A stretch of DNA of 64,000 bases, taken from assembly GCA_019638455.1 (NCBI GenBank), contig JAHBTU010000003.1, forward strand, positions 496,001 through 560,000. The letters run 5' to 3'. This document shows, piece after piece, positions 33,339 to 40,900 of the stretch. The stretch comes from Saprospiraceae bacterium (GTDB taxonomy: Bacteria > Bacteroidota > Bacteroidia > Chitinophagales > Saprospiraceae). Numbering within the stretch: the first letter of the stretch is position 1; each line of letters starts with the position of its first letter. The position numbers were made by a program, and so were the translations under genes. The notes below the pieces were generated by a model. The model did not search any database and was not told the origin of the DNA. It saw nothing but the letters and a program-made list of their open reading frames with translations.

Positions 33339-33377
33339 CCTGTGGCTAACTACCTTTGCGCCTTCAAACAGGTTTCG

Positions 33378-33462
33378 TTTTGACAGGATTAACAAGATTT
33401 ACGTGATTAAGAGCCTGTTTTGAAGAGATTTATCCTGCATATCATGTAAATCCTGTCAAAAA
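33378..33462. repeat. Partial palindrome with the GACAGGATTAACAAGATTTAC arm of R2
   Basis: TTTTGACAGGATTAACAAG on the left faces ATGTAAATCCTGTCAAAA on the right. It shares the inner arms of R2 but lacks the GAGGCCGTCTC termini. It lies in the purL leader. Confidence 0.6.
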
Positions 33463-33502
33463 AGCAAAACAACCCTTGTCTCTCTGCAATCCGCAATCAA
33501 TA

Positions 33503-35746
33503 ATGGACGTCACCGTTGAAACCGCCAAAAGCCTCGGCCTCACTGCCGAAGAGTTTGAAAAAATAAAAGAAATCATGGGGCGCGTCCCCAATTTCACCGA
33601 ACTAAGCATTTACTCGGTGATGTGGAGCGAGCACTGCTCCTACAAAAACTCCATCCTGCAACTCAAAACACTGCCCCGTAGCGGCAAACGCCTCCTCGTC
33701 GGCGCAGGCGAGGAAAATGCGGGCCTCGTGGACATCGGCGACGGCCTCGGCTGCGCGTTCAAAATCGAAAGCCACAACCACCCCTCCGCCATCGAGCCAT
33801 ATCAAGGCGCGGCGACAGGCGTGGGCGGCATCCACCGCGATATTTTCACCATGGGCGCGCGCCCCATAGCGGCGCTCAACAGCCTCCGATTCGGCCCGCC
33901 CGACAACCCGCGTATGCGACGCCTCGTGGCCGGCGTGGTGAAAGGCATCGGCGACTACGGCAACTGCTTCGGCGTGCCGACCGTCGGCGGCGAGGTGTAT
34001 TTCATGGACTGCTATCACCACGATATTTTGGTGAACGCCATGTCGGCAGGCATCGTGAAGGCAGGCGAGACCGTGAGCGCGACGGCGGGCGGGCCGGGAA
34101 ATCCGGTTTTTATCGTCGGCTCGGCCACCGGCAAAGACGGCATTCACGGCGCCACGTTTGCCAGCGCCGACCTTTCTGAGGATTCACACGAGGATTTGCC
34201 CGCCGTGCAAGTGGGCGACCCGTTTCAGGAAAAACTGTTGCTCGAAGCCAGCCTCGAAGCCATCCAAACCGGTGCCATCGTCGGGATGCAGGACATGGGC
34301 GCGGCGGGCATCACCTGCTCCACCTCCGAAATGAGCGCCAAAGCAGGCTGCGGCATGCGCATTGACCTTTCAAAGGTGCCTACCCGCCAAGCCAACCTGC
34401 CTGACGGCAAGGCAGGCATGAAGGATTGGGAAATACTGCTCTCGGAAAGCCAAGAGCGAATGTTGATTGTTTGTAAGCCCGGCCAAGAGCACAAAATCAA
34501 AGCCGTTTTTGACAAATGGGATTTGCCCTGCGAGCATATCGGCGAGACGACGGCGGGCGGACGGCTCGAATACTTTTATCACGGCGAAAAAGTCGCCGAC
34601 GTTCCCGCCGAATCGCTGGTGCTGGGCGGCGGCGCCCCCGTGTATGTGCGGGAGCAAAAAGAGCCGACGTACTTCAAATTGATTCAACAATTTAATTTTC
34701 AAAAAATTGAAGAATCGAAGGACTATAAATCAGCCGCTCAAAAACTCTGGAACGCACCGAACCTCGCCTCCAAAAACTGGATTACGCAACAATACGACTC
34801 GATGGTGCGCACCGGCACGATGACGACCAACCGCCCCAGCGATGCCGCCGTCGTGTATGTGAAAGGCACGCGCAAAGCCCTCGCGCTGACCACTGACTGC
34901 AACTCGGCCTATGTGTATGCCGACCCCTACAAAGGCGGCATGATAGCCGTTGCGGAGGCGGCTCGAAACATCGTGTGTGCCGGCGGCGAGCCAGTGGCCA
35001 TCACCAACTGCCTGAACTTCGGCAATCCCTACGACCCCGAGGTGTATTACCAATTCGCCAACGCCATTCGGGGCATGGGCGATGCTTGCCGCAAGTTTGA
35101 GACCCCCGTCACTGGCGGCAACGTGAGTTTTTACAATCAATATTCGCACAATGGCAAAACCATCCCCGTCTATCCTACCCCGACGATTGGGATGCTCGGC
35201 ATCCTCGACGATTTCGAGCAACTGATGACGCTCGACTTCAAAAACGAGGGCGACAAAATCTACCTCGTCGGCACAAGCCGCGACGACCTCGGCAGCAGCG
35301 AATACCTGCGTTTTGTGCTCGGTGAAGCGCACAGCCCCTGCCCGCATTTCGATTTGGATGAGGAATTTGGAATTCAAAAGGTCATTAAAGAGGTCATTAA
35401 AAGTCATTTGGTGGAGTCGGCGCATGATGTTTCGGACGGCGGGCTGTTCACGGCTCTGTTGGAAAAGGCGATGCCGCGCGAGATGGGTTTTGAGGTGAAA
35501 TCGAACCCTGTGGTTCGCATGGACGCATGGTTGTTCGGCGAGTCGCAAAGTCGCGTCATTGTCACGGTGCGGACAGAACAAGCCGCCGCGTTCGAGCGTT
35601 TTTTACAGGCTGAAAAAACGCCGTTCGAGGCGCTCGGCACGGTCGCTGGTCGAAATGTGGTGATAGATGGCGAGGACTGGGGCAACGTTTCGACGTGGAA
35701 GCGCACCTACGACACGGTTTTGGCGAAAATGATGAACGATGAGTGA
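33503..35746 (+). CDS. purL: Phosphoribosylformylglycinamidine synthase subunit PurL
   Basis: A 747-residue protein (ATG at 33503). It converts FGAR, ATP and ammonia to FGAM in purine synthesis, as the synthetase part of the PurLQS complex. Landmarks: VMWSEHCSYKNS (residues 38-49); FKIESHNHPSAIEPYQGAAT with the catalytic His; GDGLGCAFK; VGGEVYFMDCYHHD; and NCLNFGNPYDPEVYYQF in the second half. The length matches small bacterial PurL (about 740). One oddity: residues 299-305 (LPDGKAG) are an exact 21-bp, seven-codon palindromic insertion into TRQAN/MKDWEILLSESQ, close to the ATP-binding region. The gene stays in frame throughout. Confidence 0.96.
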   Translation: MDVTVETAKSLGLTAEEFEKIKEIMGRVPNFTELSIYSVMWSEHCSYKNSILQLKTLPRSGKRLLVGAGEENAGLVDIGDGLGCAFKIESHNHPSAIEPYQGAATGVGGIHRDIFTMGARPIAALNSLRFGPPDNPRMRRLVAGVVKGIGDYGNCFGVPTVGGEVYFMDCYHHDILVNAMSAGIVKAGETVSATAGGPGNPVFIVGSATGKDGIHGATFASADLSEDSHEDLPAVQVGDPFQEKLLLEASLEAIQTGAIVGMQDMGAAGITCSTSEMSAKAGCGMRIDLSKVPTRQANLPDGKAGMKDWEILLSESQERMLIVCKPGQEHKIKAVFDKWDLPCEHIGETTAGGRLEYFYHGEKVADVPAESLVLGGGAPVYVREQKEPTYFKLIQQFNFQKIEESKDYKSAAQKLWNAPNLASKNWITQQYDSMVRTGTMTTNRPSDAAVVYVKGTRKALALTTDCNSAYVYADPYKGGMIAVAEAARNIVCAGGEPVAITNCLNFGNPYDPEVYYQFANAIRGMGDACRKFETPVTGGNVSFYNQYSHNGKTIPVYPTPTIGMLGILDDFEQLMTLDFKNEGDKIYLVGTSRDDLGSSEYLRFVLGEAHSPCPHFDLDEEFGIQKVIKEVIKSHLVESAHDVSDGGLFTALLEKAMPREMGFEVKSNPVVRMDAWLFGESQSRVIVTVRTEQAAAFERFLQAEKTPFEALGTVAGRNVVIDGEDWGNVSTWKRTYDTVLAKMMNDE
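34397..34417 (+). repeat. 21-bp palindromic insertion inside purL
   Basis: CTGCCTGACGG followed by CAAGGCAGGC; the ends CTGCCT and AGGCAG are complementary. It starts on a codon boundary (codon 299) and adds seven residues. Seventeen of its 21 bases match the 21-bp insert in repeat R1 copies A, B and D. Confidence 0.7.
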
Positions 35747-35797
35747 TGAATCTTCGCTCGATGGAATTTGCCTTATTTTTACAGGCGAATTTGACGC

Positions 35798-36005
35798 ATG
35801 GAATATCTGGAACACATCACCATTGACCCTGAAATTTGTCACAGCAAACCCTGTGTTCGCGGGATGCGTTGGCGGGTGGAAGTCATGCGGGACAAGGTCA
35901 GCTCAGAAATGACCTCGAGGAAATTTTGGGAGACCACCCGAATTGGAGCGAGGAGACATCATAGCCGGTTTGAATTACGCCAAGTTGCTGTTATACGCGG
36001 ATTAA
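35798..36005 (+). pseudogene. DUF433 gene broken by two 1-base deletions
   Basis: Starts MEYLEHITIDPEICHSKPCV, RGMRWRVEVMRDKVSSEMT, a clear DUF433 (VapB-like antitoxin-type) N-terminus. The homologous frame then shifts at about 35915-35917 to LEEILGDHPNWSEE, and shifts again near 35953-35955 to DIIAGLNYAKLLLYAD, ending at the TAA at 36003-36005. Both shifts equal loss of one base. The total of about 69 codons is close to the normal 75-80. The last codons and the stop lie in repeat R1 copy F. No toxin-like partner gene is beside it. Confidence 0.75.
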
Positions 36006-36106
36006 CGAGGATTTGAACCTGCCCGTTGGCAAGGCGATGATGCCCCTGATTGATTTTCAAAGGATTGCAAGCGTCGTTCGTTCAAGACCACCTTGCGCTG
36101 ATTATA
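35992..36106 (+). mobile_element. Dispersed repeat R1, copy F (short form)
   Basis: About 115 bp from TATACGCGGATTAACGAGG to CCTTGCGCTGATTATA. It has the same internal junction as copy B (ACCACCTTG joined to CGYTGAYTATA) and a degraded 21-bp insert (CTGCCCGTTGGCAAGGCGATG). It overlaps the end of the DUF433 pseudogene. Confidence 0.75.
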
Positions 36107-36192
36107 CAGACTTCATTCTCGAAGAAAATCTGTTTTATAGAAGTTGGACAGAACTTCATACACATCATTGACTGAAATTTCGCTTTTCAAAA

Positions 36193-37254
36193 ATGAAAAA
36201 AATAAAATCACTTCTTCTTTTCGTCCTACCCGCGTTGGCGGTCATCTATGCTTGCAATGGCCAAAGTGGCCACGCCATCAAAGGCACCATCGAGGGTGCT
36301 GCCAACCTGCAAGTAGTGTTGGAACAAGCGCATTTCGACCGCACCAACGTCGCCATTGGCAAAGCTGCTTGCGACTCGAAGGGCAATTTTGAAATCAAAA
36401 ATGAAAAGCCCTTTGAACAAGGGCTTTATCGCCTCACCATCGGGGCCAAACGCACCTTTTTCTTGCTCGACGGCAGCGAAAAAACGGTGACTATCAAAGG
36501 CAACATCAACACCATTGACCGCATGGAAATGGAGGTGAGCGGTTCCGAAACCTTCGCTTGCTACGCCAACATCATCAAGGATGCCTACAAAAACCAGTTC
36601 AAAACACCAGAGGAAGCCCGGGCCGCCGTCAACAAGGGCTGCAACCCGCTGATGAAGGCCATCTTGGTTTCGTCGTTCCTCGGCAACAACGCCGCGTCTT
36701 TCATGGACGATTTCAAGTCCTCTTCGGAGGCGCTCAACGCTTATATGCCCGGCTCCAAATACGCGACCGACTATGCGAGCATGGTCGGCTCCATCCAGAA
36801 TCAAGTGGCACAACAGCAAGCCAGCGAAGTGATAAAAGTAGGCCAACCCGCCCCCGACATCAGCTTGCCCGGCCCCGACGGGAAGGTGCGCTCGCTTTCC
36901 TCGCTGCAAGGGAAAATCGTGCTGCTCGACTTCTGGGCCTCTTGGTGCGGCCCCTGCCGCCGGGCCAACCCCCACGTCGTGGAAGTGTATCACAAATACA
37001 AAGACAAGGGCTTCGACGTGTTCAGCGTATCGCTCGACAAGCAAGATGGAAAAGAAAAATGGGTGCAAGCCATCAAACAAGATGGCCTCGTGTGGGACAA
37101 CCACGTGAGCGACCTCCAATACTGGAACAGCGCCCCGGCGGCCGTTTATGGCGTTCGCGGCATTCCCAAGACATTTCTCATCGGGCGCGATGGGAAAATC
37201 GTGGCAATTGACCCCCGCAACACGCTTGAGCAGGAGCTGCTGAAAGTGCTGTGA
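36193..37254 (+). CDS. TlpA-like thiol:disulfide oxidoreductase lipoprotein with DUF4369 domain
   Basis: A 353-residue lipoprotein (lipobox AVIYAC, Cys21). Residues about 28-120 are a DUF4369-like beta domain (IKGTIEGAANLQVVLEQAHF). A helical linker (to 215) precedes a thioredoxin-fold AhpC/TSA-like domain with VGQPAPDISLPGPDGKVRSL and the redox centre WCGPC (Cys252/Cys255), then cis-Pro in RGIPKTFLIG. It reduces or oxidises cysteines of exported proteins on the periplasmic side. This architecture is common in Bacteroidota. It is monocistronic with a strong terminator. Confidence 0.93.
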   Translation: MKKIKSLLLFVLPALAVIYACNGQSGHAIKGTIEGAANLQVVLEQAHFDRTNVAIGKAACDSKGNFEIKNEKPFEQGLYRLTIGAKRTFFLLDGSEKTVTIKGNINTIDRMEMEVSGSETFACYANIIKDAYKNQFKTPEEARAAVNKGCNPLMKAILVSSFLGNNAASFMDDFKSSSEALNAYMPGSKYATDYASMVGSIQNQVAQQQASEVIKVGQPAPDISLPGPDGKVRSLSSLQGKIVLLDFWASWCGPCRRANPHVVEVYHKYKDKGFDVFSVSLDKQDGKEKWVQAIKQDGLVWDNHVSDLQYWNSAPAAVYGVRGIPKTFLIGRDGKIVAIDPRNTLEQELLKVL

Positions 37255-37273
37255 CGCACGTTTTTTGCATACA

Positions 37274-37316
37274 AAAACCCGCCTCGACACACGTCGGAGC
37301 GGGTTTTGTTTTTTTT
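37274..37316 (+). terminator. Intrinsic terminator of the TlpA-like gene
   Basis: AAAACCCGCCTCGAC (37274-37288) pairs with GTCGGAGCGGGTTTT (37293-37307) around a 4-nt loop, followed by GTTTTTTTTG. Confidence 0.88.
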
Positions 37317-37326
37317 GACCGGGAAA

Positions 37327-37413
37327 TCAAAGACGCTTTGAGAGCGCGTCGGTAAGCGAAATCAGCCCGCCTCCCATGATGAAGAGGCCGAGGGCAACTA
37401 CGAGGATTAGCAT
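37327..37413 (-). CDS. Possible 28-residue membrane protein
   Basis: A complete small frame with an ATG at 37413 and TGA at 37327. The product begins MLILVVALGLFIMGGGLISL and ends TDALSKRL: one hydrophobic segment (residues 2-20, with a GGG kink) followed by a short polar, basic tail, typical of bacterial single-pass small membrane proteins. A near-consensus -7 sequence (TACGTTTTG) lies about 70 bp upstream on the same strand. It sits alone between a terminator and a divergent PspC-like gene, where no other gene explains the sequence. Chance cannot be excluded at this length. Confidence 0.4.
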   Translation of the reverse strand: MLILVVALGLFIMGGGLISLTDALSKRL

Positions 37414-37522
37414 ACGTTTGGAATCGTTGAGCGATTAGGTAATGGGGGAGCAAGGCAAGGTTGCCAAGAACAATGCCAAAACGTACCCGTTTAAAATCCG
37501 TTGAACAAGCATTCACATACCC

Positions 37523-37555
37523 CTTGCGCAGACTAATAGAAGTTCGTTACTTTTG
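37523..37555 (+). promoter_or_regulatory. Bacteroidota-type promoter for the PspC-like gene
   Basis: CTTG (37523-37526) and TACTTTTG (37548-37555, exact TAnnTTTG) are 21 bp apart, 26 bp before the start codon. Confidence 0.65.
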
Positions 37556-37581
37556 TCCGGCTTTTCAAAACCATCCCGCCC

Positions 37582-37803
37582 ATGCTCCAACACTGGCTCA
37601 AAGACTTGGTAGAGCGGCACGCTTTCGGTGTGTGCCAATATCTCGGCGAGAAAATGCGCGTCGCGCCCGGCGAGGTGCGCAAGTATTTCATCTACACCTC
37701 TTTTATCGGAATGGGGTCGCCGCTCATCGTTTACCTTTTCATCGCTTTTTGGGTCAATATTCGCCGCCACATTCGCCGAGGCAAAAATGTGATGTGGGAG
37801 TAA
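37582..37803 (+). CDS. PspC-domain small membrane protein
   Basis: A 73-residue protein. AFGVCQYLGEKMRVAPGEVR at residues 14-33 is the PspC signature (a GVCxxLAxxxxxxxxxVR helix), followed by one transmembrane segment GMGSPLIVYLFIAFWVNI and the basic cytoplasmic tail RRHIRRGKNVMWE. PspC proteins take part in phage-shock envelope-stress responses. In Bacteroidota short stand-alone versions are common and their role is not established. It is preceded by a good promoter. The next gene starts 169 bp later on the same strand. Confidence 0.82.
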   Translation: MLQHWLKDLVERHAFGVCQYLGEKMRVAPGEVRKYFIYTSFIGMGSPLIVYLFIAFWVNIRRHIRRGKNVMWE

Positions 37804-37896
37804 GGCGAGAAATTCGACCTCTTCACAGCCTCTGAATCCGCACTCACACCCCCAGAAGGCGCCTTCACAGCTTTTTCCCGACACTTTACGAATTTG

Positions 37897-37929
37897 TTTG
37901 TCTGCATTGCCCCCCCTTGCGTAACTTGG
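37897..37929 (+). promoter_or_regulatory. Probable promoter for the 1971-residue T9SS gene
   Basis: TTTG (37897-37900) and TAACTTGG (37922-37929; one mismatch to TAnnTTTG) are 21 bp apart and 43 bp before the start codon. Confidence 0.45.
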
Positions 37930-37972
37930 TTGCGCCAAATCATTTCATCTCTCAAAACGAGGACAATCACCC

Positions 37973-40900
37973 ATGCCGACATTTACTCGCTTCTTGTTCG
38001 TCTACTTTTTCTGTGCCTGTTTCGGCCACGTTTTTTCCCAAAACCTTTCCATCGCCTACCAAAACCCAAGCAGCTTGCACGTCTGCGGCACCGACTCGCT
38101 GAAAGTGACGCTGCAAAACACCTCCACCGCTCCCCTGACGGGGCTGCTCGTCACCCTTACCTTGCCCAATGGCATCGAATACTTGCCCGGCTCAGCCAGT
38201 GGCGCATCGGAATCCGACCTCTCAAACCTTGGCGCGCCCAAACTCGCCACCACGGATTTGAACGTCGGCGCATCGCTCAGTTTCACCGTGACGATAAAGG
38301 CCAGCTGTAGCCTAATCGGCGCCATCAATAGCGGAGTGCAATTTGCCAACACCATCGCTGTCACTTACGCAGGGGGAAGCCAACAGCTGACCACCGACTT
38401 TTATGCGGTGGAGACGGGCCTGCTTTTCATCACCTCCATCAACCCCGTGTCACAATCGGGACAGGCAGGCAATGTGCTGGCCCGAACGGTGTCGGTGCGC
38501 AACACCCGGCAAGGAGCCATTCGCTCTTTGCGATTCGTTGACCAACACCAAGGCGGCATGGACATTACGTTGGCGGGCATCGGCGGACAAAACGCGCCCA
38601 ATCTGTTTCAAGCCACCGTGCCGGGTTCGTATTTCACCGCCTTCGGCGATGGCGACGATTTGTTTGAGTTCAACGAAACCATCACTTTCACGGAACTTAT
38701 CACCTTGAAGGACTGCGGCGTACCGGAGAAAATCTCGAAGTCCACGATTACGCTGGATTGGGGCTGCGACGGCACTTCCTGTCAGGCGGACTCCACGACG
38801 GCGGAAGTAAAATTCTTGCCGTCCAACCAAAACCCACTGTTGTTGTTCGTGCCGAACTATGGGCCGCCTTTGAGCAACTGCGGCAATATCTTCTCGGTGC
38901 AAGAATTCCTCATCATCAACGTCGGAAACGCAATCGCCGAAGATATCAATCTGGACATCAACACGATGGACAGTGTCCGATTGGGCATCGTGCCCGGCAC
39001 GTTTGAATGGAACGACGGCGGAGACTGGCAACCCGTCGCGGCGAACAACGCCGTCAGCACGATCCTCGCCAATTGCGACATTGACACCATGCAACGCTAT
39101 GCGGCCATCACCCTGCCTTCCATCCTGCCGGGCGACACGCTTCGGGTGCGATTCAAGACGGCTTTTTGCCAGTATGTTTGCTTCACGGAGATACCCGGGC
39201 TGCAATGCGCCTATTCTTACAAAAGGGTCTGCCCGGTGGGCCAATTGTCCACTGGCTCTTTTGGCATTTTCCCCGACCAAGAGGCACTCAACTTGGAATC
39301 CCGAATCTATTTCGACATCGGTGTTTGTTTGGAAAATGACCAAGCCTACGAGTTTGACTATTGGGTAAAATCGAACCAACTGCTCAACTTCACGGGTTTC
39401 TTGCGTGTGCAGCTGGCCCTGCCGTGGGGATTGTTTTGGGAACCGTCGTGCGTCCCGATGCTTGATGGGCAAATGCCGATGGCGATGACGATTGACACGT
39501 TTCCCAATACATTGACCACCGTCAATCTTACCTTTCAACTGCCCATGTCGCAGGATTCGGTGTTTGGCAAAATCTGCCTGCGCAACTTCTGCTTAGACCC
39601 CACCGCTTACGAACCTTCCCTACCCTCCACGCCCAACAGCGGGAGCGATTTTACCATTTATCCCACCAAGGAAGGCTGCCTGCCTTGCGTGCAAAAAGTG
39701 AACGCCGTCACCTTCCTGACCACTTCTCCAAACGCGAACGCGAACTGCGGCATATCGGTCTGCGACGAATACCCTTTGATATTGAACTGTGGCTGCGAAG
39801 ACCCCAGATGCGTGGGCGGCGGCATGAGCGAAAACTACTTTCCGACGGAATTTGACTCTTGGCGCATAAACAAAGGACTTCAAGACGACAACGACGACCG
39901 CAAGGCCGACAACCTGAACACGGCCAATTCCCCGCTCATCCGCCTCGACCGTTTTTTGCCGGGCGACACGATGCGCACCGTCGTGCGCGGCGTGGTCGTG
40001 GGGGCCAGCATTTCCGCGGTTTCTTTCAGGCTATTCAACGAAGTGTGGCAAAGTGACTTTGGCCTCGACGGCGGCGATGGGTTCGACATTTTGGCCGCCA
40101 AAAACGACATGACAAGTGCCGACGCGCTAAGCTACCTCAATGGCTCGTTGGTGCTGAAAATCGCCTCCACTGGCCAGCAGTACACTTGCCCCATCGGGCA
40201 AGCCGCTGTGATTTCAGACCGCCACTACGTCAAGATAGCGGAACCCAACATCCGACCCGAACAGGTGTACGACGAGCTGACGAGCATGTTCCATGAATTC
40301 GTCATTGACTTGCCGCTGCTCGCCACAACGGGATGCATCCCCCAAAACCTGCTACTTCATTCGGGCGATTCATTGATTTTTACCAGCGACTTCAAGGTGG
40401 TGACCAACTTCACGCCACCAGCCTCCAACGACCCGCCACTTGTCAACTTCCGAAACACCATCTGCGGGATTCGGAACCTCATCGCTTGGAAACTGGACGG
40501 GTGTTTCCCCCCTCTGTTGCGCCAGTACTCGGGTTATATCGAACGGTTCATTGCGCCCATCCACAAAATAGAAGCCTGCGGCACGTCGTCCGAGCTGTCG
40601 CCTTTTCGCTACTCCATCCGCATCGCTCGCGCCAATTTGTTCCCTTATGAGGTGCGCCGCCTATCCTCCATTCTCGATTTTCAGCACAGCCTGCCGCCCG
40701 ACGTTTCGCTCTTGGAGGCGAGGCTCAATTTTTTCAATATGCAGGAAGGCATACCGCTTTTCGGCAATCAGTTGTTGCCGCCAAGCATTGCCAACGACAT
40801 CCTGAGCCTCAATTTTCAGCCCTTTTTCGCGGAGCCGATAGACGAAGGCTTTGCGTTGGAGTCGAGCCTGATGTACAGGCAAAATTGCAAATTCGATAGC

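Noticed and set aside
35798..36016. Programmed frameshifting to express the DUF433 gene
   Set aside because: Neither shift site has a slippery heptamer, two shifts would be needed, and the end is in repeat DNA; decay is simpler.
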